NCBI GenBank assembly: GCA_030427585.1
Contig: JAUIBW010000021.1
Coordinates: 1-64,000 of the forward strand
Length of the DNA: 64,000 bases
Direction: 5' to 3'
Source of the DNA: Bacteroidia bacterium
GTDB taxonomy: Bacteria > Bacteroidota > Bacteroidia > Flavobacteriales > Flavobacteriaceae
This document shows positions 37,801-47,291 of this stretch, piece by piece. The notes beneath the pieces were generated by a model. That model saw nothing but the letters and a program-made list of their open reading frames with translations, did no database searches and was not told where the DNA came from. A program made the position numbers and the translations under genes. How positions within the stretch are numbered: the first letter of the stretch is position 1; each line of letters begins with the position of its first letter.

Positions 37801-39387
37801 ACGAATACCATCTAATGGTGGATTTGTTACCTGCGCAAACAATTGTTTAAAATAGTTATAGATCAATTGCGGGCGCTCAGAAAGCACTGCAATTGGAGTA
37901 TCAGATCCCATAGAACCAATAGGTTCTTTACCCAATTGCCCCATAGGAGAAATAATAGTATCTATATCTTCTTGGGTATATCCAAATATTTCTTTTCGTT
38001 TGGCAACAGTTTCTTCACCCAAAAACAAAGGACAATCATTATATGGTATATCTTTTAAATGCACCAAATTATCATCCAACCATTCTCGATAAGGATGCTT
38101 TGCTGCAATTTTCTCTTTAATTTCTTCATCATTTACAATTCTACCTTCATCCATATTAACCAAGAACATTTTTCCTGGTTCTAATCTTCCGTGATATTCG
38201 ACATTATCTGGTTTAATATCTACCACTCCCGTTTCTGAAGACATGATTACATAACCGTCTTTGGTTACACTATAACGAGAAGGTCTTAATCCATTTCTAT
38301 CTAACACTGCTCCTATATAATTACCATCTGTAAAAGGGATTGAAGCAGGGCCATCCCAAGGCTCCATAGTACAAGAATTATATTCATAAAAAGCTTTCTT
38401 AGCTTCAGACATTTCAGGGTTTTTCTCCCAGGCCTCTGGTACCATCATCATCATCACCTCTGGTAAAGATCTCCCAGTCATTAATAGCAGCTCTACTACC
38501 ATATCCATAGAGGCTGAATCTGATTTACCTTTTAGAACCACGGGAAGTATTTTTTTGATATCCTCTTCAAACCAATCACTTTCTAACAACTCTTCTCTAG
38601 ATCGCATTCTGGTTATATTCCCTCTTAAGGTATTAATCTCACCATTATGACACATATACCGAAAAGGTTGTGCCAGATCCCAGGTTGGGAATGTATTGGT
38701 CGAGAAGCGCTGATGTACCAAAGCCAATCGGGTGACCACTTTTGGATTCAATAAATCTTTATAATACAACTTAATATCTTCTGGCATCAATAAACCCTTA
38801 AATATCAAGGTTTTTGTAGACAGACTAGGCAGATAGAAAAACTTACTTTCTGATAATTTAGATTCGTATATGATATGTTCTGTTATTTTTCTTGCTATAA
38901 ATAGCTTTAAATTAAAATCAAAATAGCTTTGATCTTTACTTTCTTTACCAATAAATATTTGTTTTATAAATGGCTCTGTCATTGCTGCAATCTCACCAAT
39001 ATGAATATGATCCACAGGAACATCTCTCCACCCCAATAAAGTAAGCCCTTGATCAATAATATTTTGTTCGAAGGTATCTATACAAAACTGTCTTTGATTT
39101 TCTTTCTTAGGTAAGAAAACATTACTTACAGCATATTCTCCGGCAGCTGGTAATTTAAAATCACAATGCTCGGTAAAAAAATCATGTGGTATATCAATTA
39201 GAATTCCTGCTCCATCCCCTGTCTTTCCATCAGCACTTACAGCACCTCTATGCTCTAGTTTTTCAAGAATCTCTAATGCTTTATGAATAATATCGTTTGA
39301 TTTCTTTCCCTCTAAGCTACAAATGAATCCTGCACCACATGCGTCATGCTCAAATTCTGGTAGATACATTCCTTGTTTCTTCATCAT
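34885..39387 (-). CDS. gltB: Glutamate synthase large subunit
   Basis: 1500 residues, the normal size. The N-terminal glutamine amidotransferase nucleophile is the Cys in FEHDACGAGF, exposed after removal of a short propeptide. The central and FMN-binding domains contain GEGGENP, PGEGGQLPGPKV and ISGFDGGTGASPL, and the C-terminal beta-helix has repeated Gly motifs. With GltD it makes two glutamates from glutamine and 2-oxoglutarate. Divergent from glnB-amtB, so the whole block is an ammonium-assimilation cluster. Confidence 0.98.
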   Translation of the reverse strand: MMKKQGMYLPEFEHDACGAGFICSLEGKKSNDIIHKALEILEKLEHRGAVSADGKTGDGAGILIDIPHDFFTEHCDFKLPAAGEYAVSNVFLPKKENQRQFCIDTFEQNIIDQGLTLLGWRDVPVDHIHIGEIAAMTEPFIKQIFIGKESKDQSYFDFNLKLFIARKITEHIIYESKLSESKFFYLPSLSTKTLIFKGLLMPEDIKLYYKDLLNPKVVTRLALVHQRFSTNTFPTWDLAQPFRYMCHNGEINTLRGNITRMRSREELLESDWFEEDIKKILPVVLKGKSDSASMDMVVELLLMTGRSLPEVMMMMVPEAWEKNPEMSEAKKAFYEYNSCTMEPWDGPASIPFTDGNYIGAVLDRNGLRPSRYSVTKDGYVIMSSETGVVDIKPDNVEYHGRLEPGKMFLVNMDEGRIVNDEEIKEKIAAKHPYREWLDDNLVHLKDIPYNDCPLFLGEETVAKRKEIFGYTQEDIDTIISPMGQLGKEPIGSMGSDTPIAVLSERPQLIYNYFKQLFAQVTNPPLDGIREELITDISLTLGSDHNIFDINEKHCNKLKIQNPVISKEDLDKIKTYTGKGFKSTSVSMLYNINRGLNGLEDALEILLKNVSQAIDEGTNIIILSDRNVSKHRAPIPALLACSYVNSGLQKLGKRSKVSTIIESAEPREVHHFALLFGYGASAINPYMVNEIIGEQIKENNISGLTFEEAVYNYNKAVGKGVLKVMNKIGISTLNSYRSSQLFECIGINTQVVDQYFPNTATRIEGIGLYEIEKEISKRHKKAYIGQEVAGNLSLEIGGQYRWRRNGEKHQFNPLSVAKLQKSVRDNDPETYAEYAKLINEQSKALMTIRGMLEFSNYDPISIDEVEPWTEIVKRFKTGAMSYGSISQEAHENLAVAMNRIGGKSNSGEGGENPLRFYKDVNGDWKNSAIKQVASGRFGVSSNYLTNAAEIQIKMAQGAKPGEGGQLPGPKVNPEIAKTRNSTPYVGLISPPPHHDIYSIEDLSQLIYDLKSANRNARINVKLVSEVGVGTVAAGVAKAKADVVLISGFDGGTGASPLTSLKHAGLPWELGIAEAQQTLVGNNLRSRIVLECDGQLKTGRDVAIACLLGAEEFGFATAPLVASGCVMMRVCHLNTCPVGIATQNPELRKKFNGKPEHVVNYMYFVAQELREIMAQLGFRTINEMIGQVSKLDHKKAINHYKAAGVDLTPILHQVKTPSGVDIYNTESQDHGLEKSIDFEIIEQAHPALFRKEKTVLDFDICNTDRAVGAILSNEISKIYGAQGLPDNTLKLNFTGAAGQSFGAFATKGLTMVVNGNTNDYLGKGLSGAKLIIKVPEEATIIPENNVITGNVTLYGATAGEVYINGKAGERFCVRNSGAKAVVEGIGDHGCEYMTGGIAVILGEVGRNFGAGMSGGIAYIYDEKKTFEKHCNKEALNLDSVIEEKDIEELKTLIENHYNTTLSPLAQRILENWRSELPKFVKIFPEEYKQALQRLKEEKLAQV

Positions 39388-39833
39388 ATTTACTAATCTA
39401 AAAGTGTTTCAAGCAGATGAAATTAACAAATCATTAAATACAGAGAAAGAAAAAAACTGCTTTCGCAATCACTTTTCTGAGCTACATAAAAAAAGACCTT
39501 TCAGAATAAAATAATCACAAAATAAGAGCTTCTAATTATGAATTTGACAATACGTTTTTTTGACAAAAATCAAAATCGATCAAGCATTAAAACCAAATCA
39601 CAGACAACTGATTATCAGTTGGTTTTATCGAAAACGTTTTCGGCACCATTTCGAATACCACAGGTATTAAATTATTATTTTCTCAATACAAAAAATATTT
39701 AACCCTAATTTTAATAGGGTTAAAAACCAAAAAATAATAAAAACACACATAACAACCCTGTTTTTTATATAGTATACTTTAAAAAATTATATTTTTGAAT
39801 ATAATTCAATACTAATTTTAACTTTTATTCTTT
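39388..39833. promoter_or_regulatory. gltB/glnB divergent control region
   Basis: 446 bp without a gene. It holds a 14-bp perfect palindrome CGAAAACGTTTTCG (39629-39642) of LacI-family operator appearance. Just before it are two mutually exclusive stems: AAAACCAA/TTGGTTTT (39589-39596 with 39619-39626) and CAACTGA/TCAGTTG (39605-39611 with 39615-39621). No sigma-54 -24/-12 pair was recognised. Confidence 0.55.
39790..39797 (+). promoter_or_regulatory. glnB -7 element
   Basis: TATTTTTG matches TAnnTTTG, 37 bp before the glnB ATG. Confidence 0.5.
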
Positions 39834-40172
39834 ATGAAGAAAATAGAAGCAATTATCAGGAGATCAAAATACCGGGTCGTAAAAGAGGCTCTACACAGTA
39901 AAGGTATTATGTTTTTCTCTTATTGGGATGTAACCGGAGTTGGGCACGAACAAAAAGGAAGTGTCTATAGAGGAATTTCTTATAGTACAACAGATATTCA
40001 GAGAAGGTATTTATCGATTGTTGTAAATGATGATTTTGAAGAAGTTGCAATCTCTGCAATTCTAAAAGCTGCAAAAACAGGAGAAGTTGGTGATGGAAAA
40101 ATCTTTGTTTCAGACATTAAAGAAGCATATAGAATTCGTACCTCAGAAAAAGGTGAAGAAACATTAATCTGA
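39834..40172 (+). CDS. glnB: P-II nitrogen regulatory protein
   Basis: 112 residues, standard P-II size. The N-terminal KKIEAIIRRSK strand, a T-loop region ending YRGISYSTTD with a Tyr at the usual uridylylation site, and the C-terminal signature KTGEVGDGKIFV are present. It senses 2-oxoglutarate and ATP/ADP. The gene lies 66 bp before amtB, the usual GlnK-AmtB pair, so it probably blocks the channel under nitrogen excess. Confidence 0.95.
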   Translation: MKKIEAIIRRSKYRVVKEALHSKGIMFFSYWDVTGVGHEQKGSVYRGISYSTTDIQRRYLSIVVNDDFEEVAISAILKAAKTGEVGDGKIFVSDIKEAYRIRTSEKGEETLI

Positions 40173-40238
40173 TATTTCTCACTACTCACAAAAATTAACC
40201 AATCGAAAACTAAAAACAATTTTAATAGTAATTAAACT

Positions 40239-41489
40239 ATGGAACTTTTAACCACAAATAATGTATGGATGATGGTGTGTACTGCACTTGTATTTTTCAT
40301 GCACTTAGGATTTTCCTTTTTAGAAATAGGATTAACTCGTCAAAAAAACACAATTAACATATTATTTAAAAATGTATTTATTATCTGTATAGGTTTATTA
40401 TTATACTACATCGGTGGTTTCAACCTTATGTATCCGGGGTTCGAGGATGGAGACATCGGTTTTTTAAAATTTGCAGGGTTTGGCATCGCTGCTCCCCAAA
40501 ATGGGATGACTCCAGAATATGCCAGCGGAGGTTATACCTGGTGGACAGATTTCTTATTTCAGGGAATGTTTGCCGCTACAGCCGCTACTATAGTTTCTGG
40601 TGCGGTAGCAGAGCGTATTAAGTTAGGTGCATTCATGATATTTACTATACTTTATGTAGGTTTAGTATACCCTATAGTAGGTTCCTGGCAATGGGGAAGC
40701 GGATTTTTATCTACTTTTAAAATCGGTGAAACTGAAGGGTTTTATGACTTTGCGGGTTCTACACTCGTGCACTCTGTTGGTGGATGGGCTGCCATGGTAG
40801 CAATTATTCTATTAGGTGCAAGGATAGGCAAATATAGCTCTGAAGGAAAACCACAAGCTATTCCTGGGCACAATATCCCCATAGCCGCTGCTGGTGTACT
40901 TATTCTTTGGCTAGGGTGGTTTGGTTTTAATGGTGGATCTGTACTCTCTGCGGATCCTGCCAGCACTTCATTAGTATTAGTAACTACCTGTCTTGCAGCG
41001 GCAGCAGGTGGTATTGGAGCATTTGTACTTTCTATCATCTTATACAAAAACTATGATCTTACGATGTTCTTAAATGGTATTCTTGGGGGATTGGTAGGGA
41101 TAACAGCCGGAGCTGATCTTATGTCCCCAAACGAAACTGTAATTATTGGTTTATGTGCTGGTATAATTATTGTGCTTGGTATAGCACTGGTAGATAAATT
41201 AAAACTAGACGATCCTGTAGGTGCCATAGCTGTTCATTTAATCTGTGGCATTTGGGGAACTATAGCTGTAGGGATTTTTGGGGCGAAAGCTGGATTTGAT
41301 CAGTTCTTGGTTCAGGGGCTTGGTATCTTTATTGTAGGGGCTTTTTGTTCAACTACAGCTTTTATTATTATATTCATACTTAAAAAAACTATAGGAATCC
41401 GAGTTTCAGAAAAAGAAGAAATTGACGGATTAGACAATCATGAACATGGTATGGATGCTTATCCTGATTTTAGAATTAACCAACATTAA
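40239..41489 (+). CDS. amtB: Ammonium transporter
   Basis: 416 residues, eleven predicted TM helices. The pore twin histidines are seen in FAGSTLVHSVGG and AVHLICGIWGT. The signature DFAGSTLVH and the GWFGFNGGS stretch fit the Amt family. It starts directly with the first pore helix. Functions with the adjacent P-II protein and faces gltBD. Confidence 0.97.
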   Translation: MELLTTNNVWMMVCTALVFFMHLGFSFLEIGLTRQKNTINILFKNVFIICIGLLLYYIGGFNLMYPGFEDGDIGFLKFAGFGIAAPQNGMTPEYASGGYTWWTDFLFQGMFAATAATIVSGAVAERIKLGAFMIFTILYVGLVYPIVGSWQWGSGFLSTFKIGETEGFYDFAGSTLVHSVGGWAAMVAIILLGARIGKYSSEGKPQAIPGHNIPIAAAGVLILWLGWFGFNGGSVLSADPASTSLVLVTTCLAAAAGGIGAFVLSIILYKNYDLTMFLNGILGGLVGITAGADLMSPNETVIIGLCAGIIIVLGIALVDKLKLDDPVGAIAVHLICGIWGTIAVGIFGAKAGFDQFLVQGLGIFIVGAFCSTTAFIIIFILKKTIGIRVSEKEEIDGLDNHEHGMDAYPDFRINQH

Positions 41490-41521
41490 AAACAATAAAG
41501 ATCTAAATTGTTTATTATAAT

Positions 41522-41555
41522 AATGAGCTTTCTTATCGTATTTAGGAAGCTCATT
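41522..41555. terminator. Terminator between amtB and the hybrid kinase
   Basis: 12-bp stem (41522-41533 with 41544-41555, one wobble) between convergent genes. A T-run follows on the plus strand after a few bases, within the kinase 3' end. Confidence 0.75.
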
Positions 41556-41557
41556 AT

Positions 41558-43783
41558 TTAATCTTTTTTTAGAGAAAAGGACAAGATTTTTTGAAATAAA
41601 TCACTTCGTTTATATGGCTTAGCAACAATACCATTCATACCAGATTGATGAACCTTTGTAATTACCCTTTCTAAATCAACCGCTGTTAATGCCATAATAA
41701 TAACATCTTTATTAAACTCTCTTATTTTTTGAGTCGTTTCAAAACCATCTTGTTCTGGCATATGAATATCCATAAAAACCACATCGTAGTCATTTTTTTG
41801 CGTTAATAGTACAGCATCAAAACCATTATCTACTGTTGTACATATCGCTCCTGCACTTTCTAAAATCTTTTTTGTAATCATTAGATTAATCGTATTATCA
41901 TCTACAACCAACATGCTATACCCTTCTAATATGTTGGCATAATCTTCATCATTTACAATCGGCACTTTTGTATTCTTTAAGTTTCGTTCCATTTCAATTT
42001 CAAAAGAAAACGAAGTCCCCTTACCTTCTTCAGATTCTACAACTATTGAGGATTTATACAAATCTTCTATAAACCGTTTTACGATATACAATCCTAACCC
42101 AGAGCCTCCTTTGTGTTTATCTATATGATGTATTCCCTTAAATCCATCGAATACATCTGATATTAATTCTTTTTTAATACCGATACCGTTATCTTTCACT
42201 ACAAAGTGATACCTGATCATATTTTCGAAAGTTGCAACTTGCGTAACCTCTATCCAGATATTTCCATTTGTAGTAAACTTAATAGCATTAGAAACAAGGT
42301 TAATAAAAATCTGAGAAAGTCTTAAACGATCTCCTAAAACATTTGTTTCTGCATTTTCTGCTATATTTATATGTAATTCTGTATTACTCTTATGTAATTG
42401 ATACGAAAACGAATTACAAATATTCGTTAGCATTTCACCTAAGAAAAAAGCATCTTTATTTAGTCTAACATTTCCCAGACGGAACTTAGAATATTCTAAA
42501 GCATTATTTACCAATCCAGATAAATGATTATTAGAAAACTTTAATGTATTTAGAAATTCCTCCCTCTGTTTTTGATTTTTTGTATTTTCTATAATTTCTA
42601 CTAGCCCTTGTATTGTATAGATAGGTGTTCTCAATTCATGACTCATTATAGAAAAAAACTGATTACGTTCTTCATCAACCGCTAGTAACTCAGCATTTTT
42701 TTCTTTCAACTCTTCATTAATCCTATGCTTATGATTGTTAGACCTATATACATAAACACTAAAAATAATCGCCAACAACAACAAAAACCCTATTAAAAAA
42801 CTGATCTGAAAATAACTTTTTTGAATCTGAATATTTTTCTCATTGATAACAGAAAGTTGTTCAATATCCTTTTTATTCCTGGCAATTTCATAAATAAAAC
42901 TATCTGCGTTAGAGGCACGTTTTTTCAGTTTTTTAACATAAGTCTCCTGATATTTATTCGATAATGCCTGATAATAAGACACCGAATCCATATTTTTATC
43001 ATACTCATAAAAATAGCGTGCTTTATATTGTTGTATCAATCTTAAATATTCATCACGTTCTCTTTGTACAAAAAAGAGAGAATCTCGTTCTGTTTCATTT
43101 AGCAATCGATACGATTTCTGATAATCTATACCTTTTTTCATTAATGCCATTGCAAAATATATCTTTAACTCGTTTCTCACAACATCATTAATGACATGTT
43201 TACTTTCCTTTGACATCTTTGTAAAATCATAATCATCAAGGTCGGATAGCGTCTTTTTGGAAATGGAAATCACTTGTTTAAAGTTACTTCTATTCATTTC
43301 GCTTATGATATAATCAAGATGATGAAAAAATATAATACCATTTTTACTCTCTTCATTATCATTAAGATACTTTTGATATAAGCTATCTAGTTCTTTGTAC
43401 CTATTTGTTTCTCTAAACAGCCTTAGCATGACTACTTTGATCTTTGATTCATAAGAATTACATGGTATCTTTTTTGAAATTTCCTTAGCTTTAAATATGT
43501 AATTTGCTGCTGCATTGGGTTTTCCCGAAGTCATAAAAATTAGCCCGTAGTTATAATTATAGGACAACAAAAACTCATCATCTGGTTCTGATTTTTTATG
43601 ATTAAAAATGGTATCTAAAAAAATTCTGGCCTCGACAATGCTATCATTCCTTATCAAACGATAAATAGTATTGTCTATTTCTAAAGTTGATTTTTCAATC
43701 TTTTCTTCTTTTTGAGCAACACTATCAATACCCCAAAAAATTAACAGAATAATTATATTTATTTTAAAAATTTTCACACACAT
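41558..43783 (-). CDS. Hybrid histidine kinase with N-terminal sensor helices
   Basis: 741 residues from the chosen ATG: a signal peptide, a ~290-residue helical, TPR-like periplasmic region, a TM (about 320-342), then HisKA with H382 in MSHELRTP, HATPase (NLVSNAIKF, KDNGIGI, GSGLGLYIVK) and a C-terminal receiver with D672 in FMDIHMP and an ALTA threonine motif. The frame extends to a TTG at 43825, adding a second hydrophobic stretch, but the ATG at 43783 fits a signal peptide. No output HTH and no adjacent regulator, so it is probably a phosphorelay member. Confidence 0.92.
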   Translation of the reverse strand: MCVKIFKINIIILLIFWGIDSVAQKEEKIEKSTLEIDNTIYRLIRNDSIVEARIFLDTIFNHKKSEPDDEFLLSYNYNYGLIFMTSGKPNAAANYIFKAKEISKKIPCNSYESKIKVVMLRLFRETNRYKELDSLYQKYLNDNEESKNGIIFFHHLDYIISEMNRSNFKQVISISKKTLSDLDDYDFTKMSKESKHVINDVVRNELKIYFAMALMKKGIDYQKSYRLLNETERDSLFFVQRERDEYLRLIQQYKARYFYEYDKNMDSVSYYQALSNKYQETYVKKLKKRASNADSFIYEIARNKKDIEQLSVINEKNIQIQKSYFQISFLIGFLLLLAIIFSVYVYRSNNHKHRINEELKEKNAELLAVDEERNQFFSIMSHELRTPIYTIQGLVEIIENTKNQKQREEFLNTLKFSNNHLSGLVNNALEYSKFRLGNVRLNKDAFFLGEMLTNICNSFSYQLHKSNTELHINIAENAETNVLGDRLRLSQIFINLVSNAIKFTTNGNIWIEVTQVATFENMIRYHFVVKDNGIGIKKELISDVFDGFKGIHHIDKHKGGSGLGLYIVKRFIEDLYKSSIVVESEEGKGTSFSFEIEMERNLKNTKVPIVNDEDYANILEGYSMLVVDDNTINLMITKKILESAGAICTTVDNGFDAVLLTQKNDYDVVFMDIHMPEQDGFETTQKIREFNKDVIIMALTAVDLERVITKVHQSGMNGIVAKPYKRSDLFQKILSFSLKKD

Positions 43784-43961
43784 ACCCCATATTATCAAAA
43801 AAACCACTACAACAATATAAAACAATATCTGTTTATTTCTATATTATTTTACGGTTTTACAGTATAAAAACAACATATTTTTATCTTTCAATCCCAAAAA
43901 ATTATGTTATCCTGTTATTTTTAAAGGCTTTATCATTCCTAAAGCGCCAAAAAATTACATG

Positions 43962-43986
43962 AAAAAGCCTGAATAAATATTCAGGC
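43962..43986 (-). terminator. Terminator of the DUF4870 gene
   Basis: Stem GCCTGAATA/TATTCAGGC (43967-43986), followed on the minus strand by TTTTTC. Confidence 0.85.
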
Positions 43987-44040
43987 AATCTACTAATATA
44001 ACTGCTAAGTTATAATATTTTAATTACTTCATATTAGCAA

Positions 44041-44379
44041 TTATTTAATGATTTGTATAGACAAAGGATATGAAGGTTCTTCTCCATTATTTGCTTTTAT
44101 AGCATTAATGATAGGAAATATAAAGCATAATAGTGCAATAAGAGCTAACCCCAATAATCCTAGTCCAAATAATAATATTAAGGGAACACATACAATTGCA
44201 TAAATAAACATACTTATCTGAAAATTCATAATTGATTTTCCATGCTCATCCATAGCCGAAACTCTTTCTCTCTGAGTTAGCCATAATATTAAAGGTACTA
44301 TAAACCCTCCAAACCCTGTGATGAGGTCTAATAATTGTGATAAATGGGTAATAACTAATAATGACCTGTCTTGTCTCAT
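44041..44379 (-). CDS. DUF4870 (Tic20-like) membrane protein
   Basis: 112 residues with three TM helices. The DUF4870 features are an N-terminal LLVITHLSQLL helix, the PLILWLTQRE turn, a DEHGKSIMNFQIS segment, and a final FPIINAIKANNGE. Inner membrane; function of the family is not established. Single gene with its own terminator. Confidence 0.88.
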   Translation of the reverse strand: MRQDRSLLVITHLSQLLDLITGFGGFIVPLILWLTQRERVSAMDEHGKSIMNFQISMFIYAIVCVPLILLFGLGLLGLALIALLCFIFPIINAIKANNGEEPSYPLSIQIIK

Positions 44380-44501
44380 GATTTCTACTTTTTTTGGTTG
44401 ATGATTGATTAAATTGCTAAAAACATTAGCAATACATATTTATACGACGATAAAAATAGCATTTTGTTACAGTAACTACTCTAATATTTGGGTACCTAAT
44501 C

Positions 44502-44535
44502 AAAAAACACCCCGATACAAAGTACCAGGGTGTTT
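44502..44535 (-). terminator. Terminator of the T9SS protease gene
   Basis: Stem AAACACCC/GGGTGTTT with a 15-nt loop, followed by six T on the minus strand. Confidence 0.8.
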
Positions 44536-44571
44536 CTTAATTACTAAATTTAATGTCTTCTATGTAAAAAG

Positions 44572-46989
44572 TTAATTCACAATTAGTTTCTCGGTAGCAG
44601 ATTCCCCAGTGCTACTATCGATTTTAATTAGATAAATCCCTCTACCCAATGATAAGTTTCGGGCCGAAATTGTATTAATACCCGGCTGCATATTTATTCT
44701 AGCTTTTTTACTCCCCAGAATCGTATAAATGGTTGCAGTTACATTTCCTTTTATATATTGACTTAGATGTAACGAAAAGATATCTTTTGCAGGGTTTGGC
44801 TTGATACTTAATCCTGCAAGATCACCTTCATTCTCGTCTCCTATAATTGGTGAAACTGATTCTAACTGAGCTATTAAACTTTCTGAAGTTGCTGATCTCC
44901 CACAAGAACCTTCGTATATTTTCACATTACTAAAAACAGAAGTATTACCACTACCAGCATCATTATCATTTATAAAAACCAGTCTATCCATACTACCAGT
45001 ATAGAAATTCCCTACCGGAATGACATATTTTTTTGTACCACTAGTATAATCATCAAAATTGGTTACCCCATAGTTTTGAGTACCATGAACTTTAAAATAC
45101 CTAGTAGAGGTTAATGTATTATCATTTTCAAAACCAACTGCGTGAATTTCTCCTTCAGAAGTACTGCTAAAATCAAATTCTATTACTGTATTCGCAGTTA
45201 CTGTATAATTCATAGCAATATATTTCCATGTATTATTTTGTAAAGAAAGTCCAGCTCCACCACTTTGGATTGAAAAATTGCCTGCAGTATCCTGATTAGA
45301 GAATGCTGTGATTGTAAAACCATTAAAGTCTAAAGCTGTACATACAGGAGGTGTTACCGTACCATTAGATATATTTAGAGCATCAATAGCAATATCTCCT
45401 TGCCAACTGCTTCCTGTTACAACATTTAATCTTAACTGCACGCTTGTATTACCAGCATATGAAGAGAGATCTATATCAGCTGCATTCCAATCTGTTCCCT
45501 GTGCTCCTGTTTTGGTAAACACACTTGACCAGTTTCCTGTATTATTTGTTCTGGCTTCTACAGTTAATGTTCCTACTGCATTACCTATCATATGATATTG
45601 AAAACTTAATTGTGGCGTTGTAAGACTTGTAAAATTTAAACAAGGTGAATTTAAGATTGCTCTTTTAGAAGGGAATCCTGTTCCGTTTCCAGATGCTTCT
45701 ACATAGATATATGAAGTACCATCTACAGCACTGCTTGGCCCAGTACCATTAGAAGGAGTACCATTAGAATTTACAGTCCAGTCTAAGTCATCTCCACCGA
45801 CTTGTTTCCAAGCTCCTATATTACCTTCAAAACTTTCGCTATATGGGAAAGAAGCAATATCACCCGTACATTCATCGGTTGGTGGATTTCCATCAAGTCC
45901 CATAGCATCCCAAAAAGCAGGTATTGTAGCTCTCTCTCCAGAATTAGATCCACCAGATCCAGAGCATCCTCCGTAGGCGTGAACCCCAACTGCATTTCCT
46001 GTTGCAGCATCTATTATCGGGCTTCCAGAATTTCCTCCGGTCGTATCTGTTCTATATCTCACAAACGTATTGGTAACAGAAGATAGTGGTCCTGTATGCG
46101 TTTGCTGTGTTTGGTTATCAACACCTGTATCTGTACCAAACCCTGTTATTGTTATATTATTTCCAGGGGCACTTTGCACTACATTAAATGATTTACCCTG
46201 TGCTTGTATAGGTGTTTGACCAGTTTGTGAATTTGCACTTGCTGTAAATACAGCCCAATCATTAGCCTGACTTGGGTTATTGGTATATGGTGTGACAAAA
46301 TTACCTATTGGATATTGATCTTCTGGCCCAGGATGTACAATGGTACGATCTGGATTAGATTTAGGTACATTAAATTCTATAAGTTGCGCTCTGCTCCCCA
46401 CGCAATGTCCTGCAGTAACCAATCTACCATTAGTAATAATCCAACCTGTACAACCGATAGGTACTATTCGTCCGATTGCATTATCTGTAGAATCGACTCT
46501 ATCATCCGTCGAACCACATTGAGATTTTGATCCCGGATCGTTTTCACCGACTCCCACTTCGTGAATAGTAAAACCTATAGCTGTTTCTCCTGATGCTACG
46601 GTTAGTTTTAGCGTTATTTTATCACCATTAAAATAAGCTGTGCTATTCTTCCACTCTTTGATGGTCTTTGATGTTAATGTTTGGGTAGCTCCGTCCAACG
46701 CCGATGTAATGGTTAGTGTACTCTTATTTCCAAGATTTACATCTTTAAGAAATAAACGTAGCCACGTAGCTCCTTTTTCTGATATGGTTTCTGTAACAAT
46801 TTGTGAACTATTTTTACTCTGATTGCTATCAGGTTTTATCTTCATATTATACTTTGTATAATGTCGTGGTAGCTCATCCTGAGCAAAATTGATATAGGGT
46901 ATCAACATAAAAATAATGCATAGCAGTATACATATTCGATGTACAGGATACCTATAAATGTTAATTGAGTTTGTGTTGTTTGAGTTCAT
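44572..46989 (-). CDS. Secreted trypsin-like serine protease with T9SS sorting domain
   Basis: 805 residues: a signal peptide with a long N-region, then a chymotrypsin-fold protease with a full triad (H195 in VTAGHC, D244 in NDWAVF, S321 in GGNSGSP), a MAM/jelly-roll-like domain (about 385-545), a second beta-sandwich (about 550-695), and a C-terminal type A T9SS sorting domain (SIKPNPAKDIFSLHL to EKLIVN). It should cross the outer membrane by type IX secretion. Substrate unknown. Single gene. Confidence 0.92.
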   Translation of the reverse strand: MNSNNTNSINIYRYPVHRICILLCIIFMLIPYINFAQDELPRHYTKYNMKIKPDSNQSKNSSQIVTETISEKGATWLRLFLKDVNLGNKSTLTITSALDGATQTLTSKTIKEWKNSTAYFNGDKITLKLTVASGETAIGFTIHEVGVGENDPGSKSQCGSTDDRVDSTDNAIGRIVPIGCTGWIITNGRLVTAGHCVGSRAQLIEFNVPKSNPDRTIVHPGPEDQYPIGNFVTPYTNNPSQANDWAVFTASANSQTGQTPIQAQGKSFNVVQSAPGNNITITGFGTDTGVDNQTQQTHTGPLSSVTNTFVRYRTDTTGGNSGSPIIDAATGNAVGVHAYGGCSGSGGSNSGERATIPAFWDAMGLDGNPPTDECTGDIASFPYSESFEGNIGAWKQVGGDDLDWTVNSNGTPSNGTGPSSAVDGTSYIYVEASGNGTGFPSKRAILNSPCLNFTSLTTPQLSFQYHMIGNAVGTLTVEARTNNTGNWSSVFTKTGAQGTDWNAADIDLSSYAGNTSVQLRLNVVTGSSWQGDIAIDALNISNGTVTPPVCTALDFNGFTITAFSNQDTAGNFSIQSGGAGLSLQNNTWKYIAMNYTVTANTVIEFDFSSTSEGEIHAVGFENDNTLTSTRYFKVHGTQNYGVTNFDDYTSGTKKYVIPVGNFYTGSMDRLVFINDNDAGSGNTSVFSNVKIYEGSCGRSATSESLIAQLESVSPIIGDENEGDLAGLSIKPNPAKDIFSLHLSQYIKGNVTATIYTILGSKKARINMQPGINTISARNLSLGRGIYLIKIDSSTGESATEKLIVN

Positions 46990-47291
46990 AAGAATAAGAT
47001 TAAAAATATTAGATTAGACATTAAATTTAGTTAGCACAAAAACTCTTGCAGCACCTTTAGTTGCTACAAAATTGTATTCCACTAACTGGTCATCTAATTT
47101 TTAATTAATCAAAAACCAGTGGTTTTTCCTATTCTTTTTTTCCGAAGGAAATAAGTTGGTTAATACTGAAGTATTTCTTCTTCTTCCTGCTACAAGATAG
47201 AAAAGAAAATCAACTCCTCAAAAAAGTTTGGCTATCAAAATTTAAAATACATCTATTAATACCTATTTTTGCTCTTTTATAGATAAAATAT
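46990..47291. other. Intergenic region, divergent
   Basis: 302 bp between the T9SS protease and mnmE. Contains the mnmE -7 element at 47264. No other coding frame or strong hairpin was recognised. Confidence 0.6.
47264..47271 (+). promoter_or_regulatory. mnmE -7 element
   Basis: TATTTTTG fits TAnnTTTG, 21 bp before the ATG at 47292. Confidence 0.55.

Noticed and set aside
45802..46086. Plus-strand Ser/Arg-rich frames within the T9SS protease gene
   Set aside because: Mirror of Gly/Ser/Thr-rich coding sequence on the minus strand; no homology or start context.
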